Below the pieces are notes generated by a model that saw only the letters and a list, made by a program, of their open reading frames with translations, made no database searches and was not told where the DNA came from. Both the position numbers and the translations under genes were made by a program. Below, piece by piece: positions 22,558-37,968 of a stretch of 64,000 nucleotides of DNA. Location of the stretch: positions 36,799-100,798 of the forward strand of contig NZ_JASSOT010000053.1 in assembly GCF_030238365.1 (NCBI RefSeq). Reading direction: 5' to 3'. Every line of letters starts with the position of its first letter. Position 1 is the stretch's first letter. This stretch comes from Lelliottia wanjuensis. GTDB taxonomy: Bacteria; Pseudomonadota; Gammaproteobacteria; Enterobacterales; Enterobacteriaceae.

Positions 22558-24525
22558 TTAACTGTCGGTGAGCGCATTCTGATAGCGATGCAGCACATCC
22601 GTCAGACGCTGTACCGGCTCCGTAACCTGCCGCGGCGCTTCCCAGACCTGCAGCTTCTCCTGGTAGATGTTCAGCTCTTCCAGCAGCTGGGCGAAGTAGC
22701 GACGTCGCTTGTCATCCGTTGAAGCAGAGATAACATGATCCGCCGTACGACGCAGCTGACGGTGGAACGCCGAGAGATCGTCGTTGATCGGAATCGGCGC
22801 ATTGCGCAGACGCTGGTGAGCGATGATCATCGTCAGCGCCAGGCGAAACTTCGCGATATCGCCTGGGAATTTGGTCAGAAGTAAAAACAGCTGCTGATAC
22901 AGCGCTGGCAGATGGTTCTCTTTGCGCCGCGCGGTGTTGGTGGTCATCGCAGAAACCGCCGCCGAAACGAACTGGTTCAGCAGGACGCGTCCGGTCCGCG
23001 CCTGGGAGTTATCGCGCACCAGCAGAATGACCATCATCGCCAGGAAGCAGCCCACCAGCTGACCTAAGGCGCTGTCGAGAAACTGGCTAAAGTGGAAGGT
23101 CATCGGGTTATCCAGCACCAGAATGTTAATGGTACTGGCGAGCGCGCCGAGGGAACCCAGACGCCGTTTCTGCACTTCGATACCGATAAAGAACGCCAGT
23201 ACTGCCAGGCTGATACACAGCAGCAGCATGCTCTGCTGCGTCGACGGGAGCACCACCAGGAAGTAGAACGCCCCAATGGGGAGCGCCGCTATCGCGCCAT
23301 ACAGAAAGTCAATCGCCACCATCCGCGGGTTCGGCAGGCGCATGGCGAGTGAGGTGACAACGGCAATCATCACCATCGCCCCGGTGCCGGACGTCCAGCC
23401 CGTCCAGAGCCAGAACAACGCTCCGAGCATACAGGCGAGCGTGGTGCGCCAGAAGTTCACCATCGCATGGTGACGTTCGGCCGACTCGGCTTTCACCACC
23501 ACTTCACTGCGCAGAACCTCTTCTTCGGTGGCGCTGATTTTGGTATTGCTGATGACTCCGCGTTTCAGCAGCAGGTAGCGCGTCGCCGCACCCACCCAGC
23601 TGTAGATCGTCACAGGCGTGTCGCGCTCGCCGGTCCAGGCCATCACCCGGCGCATTCTTTTCAGCTGTTTGCGTACATCCTGCTCCGTTTCGACGGGCTC
23701 TTCGAACAGCTCGCGGAAGGTATCGGTGATCGCTTCCGGACCGGTATTTTGAATAAGATAGGTTTCGCACGCCTGGGTGATCAGCGTCAGGGAGACGGTG
23801 TTGAGCGCTTTCAGACGGCGGTTGGCGCGCGACCAGCGGGAGGATTCCATATTCAGGTTGCTGCGCATCCCTTCCAGCGCGGTGCTGCGACGCACCAGGT
23901 CGCCCCAGGCTTTATCCACCTCTTCACTGTCGCCGTGTTTAATACAGAGCTGCATCAGCTGATACTGAGCGACGATAAGCGAATCCAGCTCGCGGTCGAC
24001 TTCCTGTTTGATCGAGCGCGGGGAGAAAAGCAGGTCGGCGACGATGGCGCAGACGATGCCGATGACGATCTCGCTGCAGCGCTCCAGCGCAAACTGCGGC
24101 GCCAGCAGGGGATTGCTCTGAATGGTGATGACGATGATCAGCGCGGTATAGCCGGACAGGCCCCAGGCGTAGGAGTTCTCCACTTTGACCAGGGAAGAGA
24201 CCCAGGTACAGAAGCCCGCCCAGATACAGCACACCATCAGCATCATCAACGGGGAGCGGATCATGGTGATGATGATGGTCAGCGCCGCGACACAGCCGAT
24301 AAAGGTCCCGACGATACGCAGCATTCCGCGATAGCGAATGGCTCCTGAATAGGGTTCGCCGCCCGCCGCGAAGGCCGGACCCGCGGCGACAATCGCCGCC
24401 GTCAGCACCGCCCAGCGTGGCGTTTCCAGCTGGAAGTGAAAACCGACAAACAGCGCCAGCACGATAGCGCACGCCAGTTTAATGGCGAAGCGAACGTGCT
24501 GGGTGGCGATGGAGAAAATGCCCAT
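22558..24525 (-). CDS. aaeB: p-Hydroxybenzoic acid efflux pump subunit AaeB
   Basis: 655 aa, the length of E. coli AaeB. Inner-membrane transporter of the aromatic acid exporter / FUSC family. It has two blocks of about five transmembrane helices (residues ~10-170 and ~370-530), each followed by a cytoplasmic region. Exports hydroxylated aromatic carboxylic acids together with AaeA. The ATG at 24523-24525 ([10 protein letters not shown]) is the homologous start; it lies 5 bp after the aaeA stop, so the genes are coupled. Confidence 0.95.
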   Translation of the reverse strand: MGIFSIATQHVRFAIKLACAIVLALFVGFHFQLETPRWAVLTAAIVAAGPAFAAGGEPYSGAIRYRGMLRIVGTFIGCVAALTIIITMIRSPLMMLMVCCIWAGFCTWVSSLVKVENSYAWGLSGYTALIIVITIQSNPLLAPQFALERCSEIVIGIVCAIVADLLFSPRSIKQEVDRELDSLIVAQYQLMQLCIKHGDSEEVDKAWGDLVRRSTALEGMRSNLNMESSRWSRANRRLKALNTVSLTLITQACETYLIQNTGPEAITDTFRELFEEPVETEQDVRKQLKRMRRVMAWTGERDTPVTIYSWVGAATRYLLLKRGVISNTKISATEEEVLRSEVVVKAESAERHHAMVNFWRTTLACMLGALFWLWTGWTSGTGAMVMIAVVTSLAMRLPNPRMVAIDFLYGAIAALPIGAFYFLVVLPSTQQSMLLLCISLAVLAFFIGIEVQKRRLGSLGALASTINILVLDNPMTFHFSQFLDSALGQLVGCFLAMMVILLVRDNSQARTGRVLLNQFVSAAVSAMTTNTARRKENHLPALYQQLFLLLTKFPGDIAKFRLALTMIIAHQRLRNAPIPINDDLSAFHRQLRRTADHVISASTDDKRRRYFAQLLEELNIYQEKLQVWEAPRQVTEPVQRLTDVLHRYQNALTDS

Positions 24526-24530
24526 CACAA

Positions 24531-25463
24531 TCAACCAATCTCACGCAGGCGATGCGCGATTTTGCGGAACAGGGAGTCGTTATTGGCGTCGCGGTCTTTT
24601 TCACCAGTGATCACCACCGTCGCCGTGGTGCCTGCTGGCCACAGATTGCCCTGCTCTTCGTCGAGGCGAATACGCACCGGCACGCGCTGCGCCAGACGGA
24701 CCCACTCGAGATTGGAATCGACGGTTGCCATCCCTTTGCTATCGCGGGTGGCGCTGGAGTTGGTGACGCCCGCGGCGACGCTGTCCACCGTGCCTTTCAG
24801 CACGCGGTTGCTGCCGAGCGGGGTAATTTCGGCGCGGTAGCCCGGACGCACGCCTTCCAGTTTGGTCTCTTCCATATAGGCGAGAATGTAGAAGGAGTGC
24901 TGTTTCACCAGCGCCACGGCGGTCGAGCCGCGGGTGATAAATTCCCCGGTGTAGACGTTGAGGTTGGTCACCCAGCCGTCAGAGGGCGCGCGGATCACCG
25001 TGCGTTCCAGATCCAGTTTCGCCAGGTCGCGCGTGGCTTCCGCTTTGGCCTGCTGATGCAGGACGGTTTGCAGTACGTTATTAGACTGGTCGATCTCTTC
25101 GCGGGACATCGCCTGCACGCCAAGCTGGTTACGACGCCCGGCTTCGCGGCGTTTTTCTGTCGCCAGCGCCTGATAATAGGCAACGTCGGCTTCGGCCTGT
25201 TCAAGGGCTTTCTGGTAACGCGGCTGATCGATGGTGAACAGCACCTGATCTTTTTTCACCAGCTGGTTATCGCGCACGTTCACCGCGGTGATAAGCCCGG
25301 CGACGTCCGGGGCAATCGCCACCACGTCGGCACTGAAACGCGCATCGCGCGTCCACGGCGATTCGGTGTAAAACACCCAGGCGCGGAAAATAGCGATGAA
25401 CGCCAGGACCACCAGCGCCACGGTAATGGCGGTACGGGAGATATTTCTTGTTAGTGTTTTCAC
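24531..25463 (-). CDS. aaeA: p-Hydroxybenzoic acid efflux pump subunit AaeA (membrane fusion protein)
   Basis: 310 aa. HlyD/EmrA-type periplasmic adaptor with one N-terminal transmembrane helix (about 12-30), a biotinyl-lipoyl half-motif ([20 protein letters not shown]), a coiled-coil hairpin (about 95-165), and the second half ([20 protein letters not shown]). I place the start at a GTG (25461-25463), 8 nt after TGAGGT and matching the E. coli protein N-terminus (KTLxRxxSRTAIT). The frame is open 5 codons further. Lies 7 bp after aaeX. Confidence 0.93.
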   Translation of the reverse strand: MKTLTRNISRTAITVALVVLAFIAIFRAWVFYTESPWTRDARFSADVVAIAPDVAGLITAVNVRDNQLVKKDQVLFTIDQPRYQKALEQAEADVAYYQALATEKRREAGRRNQLGVQAMSREEIDQSNNVLQTVLHQQAKAEATRDLAKLDLERTVIRAPSDGWVTNLNVYTGEFITRGSTAVALVKQHSFYILAYMEETKLEGVRPGYRAEITPLGSNRVLKGTVDSVAAGVTNSSATRDSKGMATVDSNLEWVRLAQRVPVRIRLDEEQGNLWPAGTTATVVITGEKDRDANNDSLFRKIAHRLREIG

Positions 25464-25470
25464 ATCTACC

Positions 25471-25674
25471 TCAGACAAACATGCGCGATATTAAGTAGAA
25501 CAGGCAGCAATACAGCGCGGTATTAAACAGTGCAGGGTGCCAGACAAAGTCGTAGATACCGGTCGGAACCAGCACCTTGCGCACCAGCCAGAAAATCGCC
25601 AGTGATAAAAGAAGTTCGAAGAAAATCGGTGGGAACGATAAACCGAACACCACGATAACGGGAAACAGACTCAT
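25471..25674 (-). CDS. aaeX: Small membrane protein AaeX
   Basis: 67 aa with two hydrophobic segments (about 4-30 and 48-66), DUF1656 family. Nearly identical to E. coli AaeX (start [20 protein letters not shown]). First gene of aaeXAB; its molecular role in the pump is not known. The ATG at 25672-25674 is preceded by AAGG and chosen over an upstream in-frame ATG. Confidence 0.93.
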   Translation of the reverse strand: MSLFPVIVVFGLSFPPIFFELLLSLAIFWLVRKVLVPTGIYDFVWHPALFNTALYCCLFYLISRMFV

Positions 25675-25820
25675 GTTAACCTTGATTTGAGAGCGAGCAG
25701 GCGACAGTTTTTTGTTTAGCTCCACCGTCGCTGAAGGGCAAGAAGAGCCAGGCGGGAAGGGTGAAGCTGTTATGTCAGTAATAATATATTAACGTAACTG
25801 TTATGCTGTTATCTATAATA

Positions 25821-25836
25821 TGTGATCTAAATCACT
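25821..25836. promoter_or_regulatory. CRP/FNR-type palindrome in the aaeX-aaeR divergent region
   Basis: TGTGATCTAAATCACT matches the CRP consensus half-sites (TGTGA / TCACT) with a 6-bp spacer and also resembles the looser TTGAT-N4-ATCAA class. It is 18-33 bp upstream of the aaeR start, in the 180-bp divergent promoter region. Confidence 0.5.
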
Positions 25837-25854
25837 TTTAAGCCAGAGTGAACA

Positions 25855-26781
25855 ATGGAACGTTTAAAACGCATGTCTGTGTTTGCCAAAGTCGTCGAAT
25901 TTGGCTCCTTTACCGCCGCGGCCCGACAGCTGCAGATGAGTGTTTCATCCATCAGCCAGACGGTGTCAAAACTGGAAGATGAGCTGCAGGTCAAGCTGCT
26001 AAACCGCAGCACCCGCAGCATTGGGCTGACGGAAGCGGGCAAAATTTATTATCAGGGCTGTCGGCGGATGCTGCACGAAGTCCAGGACGTGCACGAGCAG
26101 CTCTATGCCTTCAACAACACCCCTATCGGCACGCTGCGGATCGGCTGTTCTTCAACTATGGCACAAAATGTCCTCGCCAGTATGACGGCGGAAATGCTCA
26201 AAGAGTATCCAGGACTGGCAGTCAATTTAGTCACCGGCATCCCCGCCCCCGACCTGATCGCCGACGGGCTGGACGTAGTGATCCGCGTCGGCGCGTTGCA
26301 GGATTCCAGCCTGTTCTCACGCCGCCTCGGCAGCATGCCGATGGTGGTCTGCGCCTCCAAAAACTATCTGGCGCAGTTTGGCGTACCGGAAAAACCCGCC
26401 GATCTGACTAACCACTCCTGGCTGGAGTACAGCGTACGGCCGGATAACGAATTTGAGCTGATTGCTCCGGAAGGACTGTCGACAAAACTGCTGCCACAGG
26501 GGCGATTCGTGACCAACGATCCGATGACCATTTCCCGCTGGCTGGTTGCCGGTGCCGGGATCGCCTACGTGCCGCTGATGTGGGTGATCAATGAGATCAA
26601 CAGCGGCGAGCTGGAGATCCTGTTCCCGCGCTATCAGTCCGACCCGCGCCCGGTATATGCCCTTTATACGGAAAAGGACAAACTGCCGCTCAAGGTGCAG
26701 GTGTGTATTAACTATCTGACCGATTATTTTGTCGAAGTGGCGGAGCTGTATCAGGGCATGCGCGGCGAAAGGAAGGAATAA
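25855..26781 (+). CDS. aaeR: LysR-family activator of aaeXAB
   Basis: 308 aa (E. coli AaeR 309). An N-terminal LysR helix-turn-helix (about 3-62, [23 protein letters not shown]) is followed by a two-lobe effector domain (about 90-300). In E. coli AaeR activates aaeXAB in response to aromatic carboxylic acids such as p-hydroxybenzoate. Divergent from aaeX, the classical LysR arrangement. Confidence 0.94.
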   Translation: MERLKRMSVFAKVVEFGSFTAAARQLQMSVSSISQTVSKLEDELQVKLLNRSTRSIGLTEAGKIYYQGCRRMLHEVQDVHEQLYAFNNTPIGTLRIGCSSTMAQNVLASMTAEMLKEYPGLAVNLVTGIPAPDLIADGLDVVIRVGALQDSSLFSRRLGSMPMVVCASKNYLAQFGVPEKPADLTNHSWLEYSVRPDNEFELIAPEGLSTKLLPQGRFVTNDPMTISRWLVAGAGIAYVPLMWVINEINSGELEILFPRYQSDPRPVYALYTEKDKLPLKVQVCINYLTDYFVEVAELYQGMRGERKE

Positions 26782-26963
26782 TCAGCCACTGCCCCATCAA
26801 CTATTATTCAGATATTTCATTCAATTCTATTAATAATGGCGAATTGACACCTTCGCCATTTGGCTATTATCGTATCCTTGTCAGAAAAGGCCGTTATTTA
26901 TTTGTTAAAATATACATCATAAAAATAGCGTTTCTCAGGAATCTTTTTAAACAAGGAATACAA

Positions 26964-27578
26964 ATGAATCTGTTTGAACAAACACCGCCTTCACGCAGGC
27001 GCTACGGGCTCGCCGCGTTCATTGGGCTGATCGCCGGGATTGTCTCCGCCTTTGTCAAATGGGGCGCAGAGGTTCCGCTTCCTCCACGCAGTCCAACGGA
27101 TTTATTCACCAGCGCATGCGGACCCGAGCAATTAATCAGAGCCGCCAGCCAAATCGATTGCTCGCGTAATTTCCTCAACCCACCCTATGTATTTCTGCGT
27201 GACTGGCTGGGTGTCGTCGATCCTAACGCCGCCGTTTATACGTTTGCCGGACATATATTTAACTGGGTCGGCGTAACACATATTATTTTCTCTATCGTGT
27301 TCGCTGTAGGCTATTGCGTTGTGGCAGAAGTCTTCCCGAAAATAAAACTCTGGCAGGGTTTGTTCGCAGGGGCGTTAGCGCAACTGTTCGTCCACATGAT
27401 TTCATTCCCGCTGATGGGGCTGACTCCGCCGCTGTTTGATCTCCCGTGGTACGAACACGTCTCCGAGATCGTGGGGCACCTGATCTGGTTCTGGTCGATC
27501 GAAATTATTCGTCGTGATTTACGCAACCGCATCACTCACGAGCCGGATCCTGAAATTCCGCTGAACAGCGCGCGATAA
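26964..27578 (+). CDS. yagU: YagU-family inner-membrane protein (DUF1440)
   Basis: 204 aa, the length of E. coli YagU. Start [21 protein letters not shown] with AAGGA upstream; an open frame runs 40 codons further upstream without homology. Predicted three to four transmembrane helices (about 15-30, 110-150, 160-200). E. coli YagU is linked to acid resistance; mechanism unknown. In E. coli it lies far away, next to the xanthine-metabolism genes, so its place between aaeR and tldD is lineage-specific. Confidence 0.88.
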   Translation: MNLFEQTPPSRRRYGLAAFIGLIAGIVSAFVKWGAEVPLPPRSPTDLFTSACGPEQLIRAASQIDCSRNFLNPPYVFLRDWLGVVDPNAAVYTFAGHIFNWVGVTHIIFSIVFAVGYCVVAEVFPKIKLWQGLFAGALAQLFVHMISFPLMGLTPPLFDLPWYEHVSEIVGHLIWFWSIEIIRRDLRNRITHEPDPEIPLNSAR

Positions 27579-27590
27579 GCGTCGCATACA

Positions 27591-27625
27591 AAAATGGCGC
27601 GCCTTAAGGGCACGCCATTTTTTTT
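27591..27625. terminator. Terminator between yagU-like gene and tldD
   Basis: A stem AAAATGGCG / CGCCATTTT with an inner GCC/GGC extension, followed by T8 on the plus strand and A-rich sequence on the other side. It serves two convergent genes. Confidence 0.88.
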
Positions 27626-27639
27626 AATGCGGAGTCAGA

Positions 27640-29166
<1,527 letters not shown>

Positions 29167-29171
29167 TCAAA

Positions 29172-32100
29172 TCATTGCTGTGCATCTTTGCGCGCCTGAC
29201 GGAGCACCTCATTAATCTGTGGCTTATCGACCGGGCCCGTAATGCGGTAGCGCAGGATCGAGACCTTGCTCCACAGCGGCCCGAGCACCTTACTGGCGGC
29301 AAACACCGCGGCGCCGACAATCGGGTTCACCACGAAGGCCGCCGCAACACCCACGGTCGCCGAGATTTCAGGTGCAACGACCGCTTCCATATCCAGCTCG
29401 CGACGCACCAGATTCACCGAGCCTTTCATGGCGATATCGGCCTCGAGGCCATCCACCAGCGTGTCGTCCGTGTGCAGGACACCGTCTTTGATCCACGCCG
29501 TGCTGCGGATGGAATCGTAATAAAACCCTTCGCTAAAGGTGTCGCTAAAATCAAAGCGCAGTTTGCGCAGCAGCGCGTCGAAGCTCAGCAAACGTAATAG
29601 CTGCCCGGCGTGGCCGGTACTGACGTCGGCGATTTCACCTTTGCCGAGATTGGTTTTCAGAATCCCGTTCAGCGAGGCGACGTCCGGTTTCCACGGCTGT
29701 GCGCGCCAGTGCATATCGTAATTGATATCGAAGGACGAGCCGCGCAGCGGCGTGCTGACGCCAAAGAAATTCGTCGCCGCATCCAGCTTGTTGCCCTTGA
29801 TGGTGCCTTTGAGCGAGGTGCGCTGTTCGCCTGCGCCATTCACCCATTCCCCGTCAGCCGTCAGACGGCCAAAACCGGTATCAATCAGGCCGCCCGCGAG
29901 GCTCAGGGTGTTGCCCTTAATGGCAAAATCACCGTCGATACGGCCATATTTCTGGCCCCACAGCCAGCACTCGGCGCAGCGCAGCTGTAAATCTGGCCAG
30001 CCGCTGAAATCCACTTTAGACACTTCGGCTAATGGTGAATCCGTTGCCGTTTGCCCTTTCGCTGCCATCGTCGGGTTGTAGTAGAGATAACGAATCGCCG
30101 CCTGCCACGGGGCGTTGTCACGCATCGTCAGCGTGCCGTTGATTTCACGCCCCTGGGCTTCCACCGTTGAGCCGTTGATCGTCGGTTCGGAGACAATACT
30201 GAGGTTGTTCCACTGCTGCCCGCCAAGGGTCAGAGCTGGCGTACGGACGGTGATACGCTCCGGGAACTGCGCCGCCTGGTCAACGTTTTGCCCGACGCCC
30301 TTGTTGAACATCGCCAGCCACTCTGCGCCGTCCATCGCGGGCAGGTTCAGTTCGATGCCCGACTGCTCAGGCAACGGCGGAATGGTGCGGCTGTCCGTGG
30401 TCCAGATGGCGCGATCGAGCGTCAGTTTACGACTGAGCAACCAGCGACTGTTGAAGTGGTTTTTACCGCTGGCATTGCCAGTCAGTTCGAAGCTGTTGAG
30501 ATCGCCCTTAACGTTGATGTTCATCGGCAGCGGCTGCCCGGATTTTTTATCCAGCGGCGCAGGTAAGTGACTGCTTACATTTTTCAGATCGCCGGTCACG
30601 TCGACCTGGTAGCGCGCACTTCCGCGATAAGGCAGGTCGATGGCCACTTTACCGTTCCAGGCCACCGAGCCGTCGATGGATTCCGCCACCGGTTTCGGCA
30701 GAACATCCATTCGCGCGGGCTGCCAGTTGGCGTCCATGTTGACTGCGACCTGGTAGGCTTTGTCGCCTTCGGTGGTTCTGAAATCGACGTTAAGCGGCTG
30801 ATTAAACCAGGTGGCTTTCAGCGGCTCACTCTTCAGGTTGCCGTTCACAAAGCTGAATTTGCCGCTCAGATTTTTGAGCGTGCTGTCGAGCGGTTTGATG
30901 AACAGGCTGTTGTTATTCAGTACCACGTCGCCTTCGGCGGTGGTCATTTCGCCGTCCAGCGGAATATCCAGATGTAAGCGGGCATTCACATCGCCGTCGA
31001 TCTGCAGCTCTTGCAGCGCGGCGGCCAGCGAGTCATCGAGCGGTGTCTCTTCGAAATACGGTCCCACGGCTTTACCCGGCCCGTTGATATCCGCGTCGAT
31101 CAGCAGTTTTTCTTTGGAATAGTCCGGGATCACGGCGGTCAGATTGCGGGCGGTGACGCCACCCAGCGCCACGCTGTCGGATTTCATCCACAGACCGTCG
31201 TTGAGGAAGTTCAGCTCAATGTTGAGGTTTTTCAGCGCCGGCCAGTCGGGCTGGAAGGCAAAGGTCGCGTTGCGCAGCGGCACCAGGACCTGGAACTGAC
31301 CTTCGTTGTGTTTATATGGGAACAGATGCGGATTGCCGCCGTAGACCAGCGTGGCATTATCAGCCTGGCCGCCCTGAATCGCACCGCTCAGATAGTCCAC
31401 CAGCTCTTTGCCCATCAGGTTTTCCGGGAAGTAGCGCCAGGCCTGACCGCCATCGTCGGTGCTGATACCTGCCAGGATGCCCAGCCAGGGTTCATCCCCT
31501 TCGGGCTGCAGATAGCGGAAGTTACCGCTCGCATGCACGCCGGTGGCTTTCACGTCGATATCACGACCATCGAGCTGGAACCCTTTGTCGTTTTTCAGCC
31601 AGTTGAGGATCGCCGTGCCTTTTTCGATCTCCAGCGGGGCGCGGAAAACCGTTTCGTACGGCATTTTGGCATCGGTCATTTCTGCCGTCAGCCTGCCGTC
31701 TTCCACGCTTCCTTCAAGCTTGCCGCCAAAGTGCTCGGCACCCGGCAGGAGCTTCCACTGCTTCCAGGAGAGCGCTTTCCACGAGGCCTGAAAACGGGTT
31801 TTTTCCGTGGCCTGCAGGGGGATGTCCAGCGCCAGTGAGTCGATCTGTCCACTCGGCTGCGTGGCTTGCCAGACTTCACCCAGCGAAGCGGACATGCGGG
31901 TAGCGATAGGACGCAAACCGTCGAGACTCGCCAGATCGAGATTGCTGGCGCGGATGCGTAGCTCATCGCTGCGTTTGCTGTTCACGCCGCCGACTTCCTG
32001 CTCAGGCACCCATGCCATCGTCAGCGCACCGCGCGGCCAGGCTTTGCCGTCCATCGTAATGCGCGTATCGGGAATGGAGAATTGCCAGCTGTCGCCCTGA

Positions 32101-32969
32101 CGCGTGACGTGTGCCGTCAGATTATCGACCGACATATCATGGGTTTGGGTTTCGCCTTTCCACGCCGCACCGCCCTGCTTCAGCCACACGTCACCGGCGG
32201 CAATGTCCCCGTCGGTCAGCGTCAGCCATCCTTCGAGGCTAAACCGCGCCCTTTGCAGCGCGACGTTGTCCTGCATCCATTTGCCGAGCCAGGGTTTCAC
32301 ATCGACATCATCGGCCTGCAGCCAGACTTTGCCTTTGTTCAGCAGACCATTATCGTCGCGCAAATCCATCCGCACCTGCATGATGCCATGCTGGCCGTTG
32401 AGACTGGAGAGGTTGACCTGCCCTTCGGCGCGATGGCGATCTTTGCCGTTGAGCCAGGTGAGCTGCGGGATCGCCAGTTCGGCCCGCTGGCCGGAGAGGG
32501 TAATGAAACTAATTTCGCTGTCGCGCAGATCGAAATGATCGAACTGGCGCAGGAAAAGATCGCTGATGCGGTTGGTCTCAATGCCTTTGCTGTTCTCGCC
32601 CTGCGTCAGGGGAGTATTGGTCAAAAACTGAAGCTGCCAGAAGGTGAGATCGCGAAACTGCCAGCGCATGTGCAGCAAACTTTGCCAGACATCCAGCGCC
32701 AGCGTCACGCGTTTGATTTTGAGGTAGCCGCCATCTTTCAGGGTGGCGTGGATGTCGCGCACATCCAGCGTCGGGCCGAAGTTTTGCCAGCTGGCGCTCA
32801 GCTGGCTGACATCAACGGGAACGCCGGTGGCGCTTTCGATCTTTGCCAGCACCTGCGGGCGCCAGCTGTCGAGATGCGGTAACACGAGGCGCAGTCCGCT
32901 CACGAGCAACGCGACAATGACGACAAGCGTTGCCCCTGTAAGCAGTAAAATTCCTGGCAATCGCCTCAC
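29172..32969 (-). CDS. yhdP: AsmA-like lipid transport protein YhdP
   Basis: 1265 aa (E. coli YhdP 1266). One N-terminal inner-membrane helix (about 5-25) is followed by a very long periplasmic beta-rich rod of the AsmA/TamB/DUF3971 type and an AsmA-like C-terminal domain. YhdP, TamB and YdbH together carry phospholipids from inner to outer membrane, and YhdP influences outer-membrane stability. Lies 43 bp downstream of rng and 86 bp upstream of tldD on the same strand, the E. coli order. Confidence 0.96.
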   Translation of the reverse strand: MRRLPGILLLTGATLVVIVALLVSGLRLVLPHLDSWRPQVLAKIESATGVPVDVSQLSASWQNFGPTLDVRDIHATLKDGGYLKIKRVTLALDVWQSLLHMRWQFRDLTFWQLQFLTNTPLTQGENSKGIETNRISDLFLRQFDHFDLRDSEISFITLSGQRAELAIPQLTWLNGKDRHRAEGQVNLSSLNGQHGIMQVRMDLRDDNGLLNKGKVWLQADDVDVKPWLGKWMQDNVALQRARFSLEGWLTLTDGDIAAGDVWLKQGGAAWKGETQTHDMSVDNLTAHVTRQGDSWQFSIPDTRITMDGKAWPRGALTMAWVPEQEVGGVNSKRSDELRIRASNLDLASLDGLRPIATRMSASLGEVWQATQPSGQIDSLALDIPLQATEKTRFQASWKALSWKQWKLLPGAEHFGGKLEGSVEDGRLTAEMTDAKMPYETVFRAPLEIEKGTAILNWLKNDKGFQLDGRDIDVKATGVHASGNFRYLQPEGDEPWLGILAGISTDDGGQAWRYFPENLMGKELVDYLSGAIQGGQADNATLVYGGNPHLFPYKHNEGQFQVLVPLRNATFAFQPDWPALKNLNIELNFLNDGLWMKSDSVALGGVTARNLTAVIPDYSKEKLLIDADINGPGKAVGPYFEETPLDDSLAAALQELQIDGDVNARLHLDIPLDGEMTTAEGDVVLNNNSLFIKPLDSTLKNLSGKFSFVNGNLKSEPLKATWFNQPLNVDFRTTEGDKAYQVAVNMDANWQPARMDVLPKPVAESIDGSVAWNGKVAIDLPYRGSARYQVDVTGDLKNVSSHLPAPLDKKSGQPLPMNINVKGDLNSFELTGNASGKNHFNSRWLLSRKLTLDRAIWTTDSRTIPPLPEQSGIELNLPAMDGAEWLAMFNKGVGQNVDQAAQFPERITVRTPALTLGGQQWNNLSIVSEPTINGSTVEAQGREINGTLTMRDNAPWQAAIRYLYYNPTMAAKGQTATDSPLAEVSKVDFSGWPDLQLRCAECWLWGQKYGRIDGDFAIKGNTLSLAGGLIDTGFGRLTADGEWVNGAGEQRTSLKGTIKGNKLDAATNFFGVSTPLRGSSFDINYDMHWRAQPWKPDVASLNGILKTNLGKGEIADVSTGHAGQLLRLLSFDALLRKLRFDFSDTFSEGFYYDSIRSTAWIKDGVLHTDDTLVDGLEADIAMKGSVNLVRRELDMEAVVAPEISATVGVAAAFVVNPIVGAAVFAASKVLGPLWSKVSILRYRITGPVDKPQINEVLRQARKDAQQ

Positions 32970-33012
32970 GCATCTCTCCTTGTCAGCCGTTCTCTTGCAG
33001 CATTGCTGCGTC

Positions 33013-34482
33013 TTACATCATCACCACGTCAAACTGCTGCTGATTGTAGAGTGGTTCGATTTGTACTTTTACCTGTTTGCCGACAAAGATTTCCACTTCC
33101 GCCAGCGCGTGCGACTCTTCGCCTTTCAGTGCTTCAGCCACCGCAGGGGAAGCATAGACCAGAAAACGGTCGGAGTCGTAGGCGTGATGGACGCGGACAA
33201 TTTCACGCATGATTTCGTAGCAGACCGTCTCCACGGACTTAACCGTTCCGCGTCCGTGGCAGGTTGGGCATTCGTTGCACAGCACGTGCTCGACGCTTTC
33301 GCGCGTGCGTTTGCGGGTCATCTCCACCAGGCCGAGCTGGGAGAAACCGTTGATGCTGGTTTTCACCCGATCTTTGCTCAGCGCCTGCTCCAGAGAGTGC
33401 AGCACGCGACGACGGTGATCTTCATTATTCATATCGATAAAGTCGATGATGATGATCCCGCCGAGATTGCGCAGGCGAAGCTGGCGCGCGATGGCCTGCG
33501 TCGCTTCGATGTTGGTGTTGAAGATGGTGTCGTCGAGATTGCGATGACCAACGAATGCGCCGGTGTTGATATCGACGGTAGTCATGGCTTCGGTCTGATC
33601 GATGATCAGATACCCGCCGGATTTGAGTTCGACTTTACGCTCCAGCGCGCGCTGGATTTCGTTCTCGACGTCGTAGAGATCGAAGATCGGCTGACGCCCC
33701 GTGTAGTGCTCCAGCAGGCCCGGCATCTCGGGGATGTATTCGGCGGTAAATTCCAGCAAAGCGTCGTAGGTCAGACGCGAATCCACGCGGATGCGGTCGA
33801 GCTGTGCGTCAGCGAAATCACGCAAGACGCGCTGGGCCAGCGCCAGTTCGCCATACATTTGATAGCGCGTCTGGTTGCGTTTTTTACGCTCCATCACTTT
33901 GGTCCAGACGCGTTTCAGGTACGCCGCATCGGAAGCCAGATCATCTTCGCTGATCCCTTCTGCTGCGGTACGGATAATGAACCCGCCCTGCTCGTCGCAG
34001 TAAGCGCCAACCACCTTTTTCAGGCGTTCGCGCTCGCTTTCACTTTCGATACGCTGAGAGACGCCGACGTGCGACGCGCCCGGCATAAAGACCAGATAGC
34101 GGGAAGGTAAGGTGATGTCGGTGGTCAGGCGGGCGCCTTTGGTGCCGAGGGGATCTTTCACCACCTGGACCATGAGATCCTGCCCCTGACGGACCAGCTC
34201 GGAGATGTCGCGAACGGTGAACTGCTTTTGCTCTTCGCCCGCCACGCATTCGGTATGGGGCATGATGTCCGAGGCATGTAAAAACGCCGCTTTATCAAGG
34301 CCAATATCTACAAATGCCGCCTGCATACCCGGTAGTACACGACTGACACGACCTTTGTAGATATTGCCTACTATTCCGCGTCGCGCTTCGCGCTCAATAT
34401 GAATTTCCTGAAGAATGCCGCCATCAATATAGGCCACTCGGGTTTCCGATGGCGTTACGTTTACCAACAATTCAGCCGTCAT
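33013..34482 (-). CDS. rng: Ribonuclease G
   Basis: 489 aa. Endoribonuclease that matures the 5' end of 16S rRNA and cleaves some mRNAs. N-terminal S1 domain (about 35-120, [23 protein letters not shown]), RNase E/G 5'-sensor and DNase I-like catalytic domain with [13 protein letters not shown], and the zinc-link [11 protein letters not shown] near residue 405. The start codon lies inside the 3' end of maf: the genes overlap by 11 nt (34472-34482), with a GGGA ribosome-binding site. Distal gene of the mreBCD-maf-rng cluster. Confidence 0.97.
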   Translation of the reverse strand: MTAELLVNVTPSETRVAYIDGGILQEIHIEREARRGIVGNIYKGRVSRVLPGMQAAFVDIGLDKAAFLHASDIMPHTECVAGEEQKQFTVRDISELVRQGQDLMVQVVKDPLGTKGARLTTDITLPSRYLVFMPGASHVGVSQRIESESERERLKKVVGAYCDEQGGFIIRTAAEGISEDDLASDAAYLKRVWTKVMERKKRNQTRYQMYGELALAQRVLRDFADAQLDRIRVDSRLTYDALLEFTAEYIPEMPGLLEHYTGRQPIFDLYDVENEIQRALERKVELKSGGYLIIDQTEAMTTVDINTGAFVGHRNLDDTIFNTNIEATQAIARQLRLRNLGGIIIIDFIDMNNEDHRRRVLHSLEQALSKDRVKTSINGFSQLGLVEMTRKRTRESVEHVLCNECPTCHGRGTVKSVETVCYEIMREIVRVHHAYDSDRFLVYASPAVAEALKGEESHALAEVEIFVGKQVKVQIEPLYNQQQFDVVMM

Positions 34483-35065
34483 AATTATCCCTTCCCTCAC
34501 GCAGTGAGTTAAAATTGCTCAGCAACTCATACGTTTCCACCAGCGGTAAGCCGACTACGGCGTGATAGCTGCCATTAATCTTCCTGACAAAACAGCCACC
34601 CAGCCCCTGAATACCGTATGCACCTGCTTTATCCATAGGTTCACCGCTGGCGATGTAACCGGCGATCTCCTCATCGGTAAGCACTCTGAACGTGACGTCC
34701 GTGACCACCAGACAATCCAGCACCTGCTGGCTGTCGGCCAGTGCAACCGCCGTCATCACCTGATGCGTTTGTCCGGATAACTTGCGCAGCATACGCGCCG
34801 CATGTTCGCTATCGCGCGGTTTCTCGAGCACTTCACCGTTGAGGATCACGATGGTATCCGCCCCCAGCACTGGCAAATCGCGTGGCGTTAGCGCCACGCC
34901 AGCCTGCGCTTTTTCCCGTGCCAGACGAGACACATACTGCTGCGCGCTTTCGCCATCGGCCCGTTGTTCTTCAATACCGGGGACGATGCGTTCAAAAGAG
35001 ACACCCAGTTGAGTGAGCAACTCCTGACGGCGCGGGGAACCAGAGGCAAGAAATATAGACGTCAT
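34472..35065 (-). CDS. yhdE: dTTP/UTP pyrophosphatase, Maf family (YhdE)
   Basis: 197 aa. House-cleaning nucleotide pyrophosphatase acting on dTTP, UTP and modified pyrimidine triphosphates. The Maf signature [17 protein letters not shown] is at the N-terminus. [17 protein letters not shown] and the [12 protein letters not shown] motif contain the nucleotide-binding residues. It is 11 bp downstream of mreD and overlaps rng, so it is part of the mre transcript. Confidence 0.95.
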   Translation of the reverse strand: MTSIFLASGSPRRQELLTQLGVSFERIVPGIEEQRADGESAQQYVSRLAREKAQAGVALTPRDLPVLGADTIVILNGEVLEKPRDSEHAARMLRKLSGQTHQVMTAVALADSQQVLDCLVVTDVTFRVLTDEEIAGYIASGEPMDKAGAYGIQGLGGCFVRKINGSYHAVVGLPLVETYELLSNFNSLREGRDNYDG

Positions 35066-35076
35066 AGAAACCTTAG

Positions 35077-36581
<1,505 letters not shown>

Positions 36582-36604
36582 AGGCTATGCGTATTCTCGT
36601 GTCA

Positions 36605-36635
36605 GAGAGAAAGGGTAGCCTTCGCTACCCTCTCA
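36605..36635 (-). terminator. Attenuator-like hairpin between mreB and mreC
   Basis: An 8-bp stem AGGGTAGC / GCTACCCT with a tetraloop and short flanking complementarity, in the 60-bp mreB-mreC gap. The downstream minus-strand sequence is TTTCTCTCTG, a weak T-run. It could reduce read-through so that mreB is made in excess of mreCD. Confidence 0.5.
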
Positions 36636-36641
36636 CTTCGA

Positions 36642-37968
<1,327 letters not shown>

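Noticed and set aside
32743..34110. 455-codon plus-strand frame across the end of yhdP and most of rng
   Set aside because: It runs antisense through two conserved genes and their junction, with no family features.
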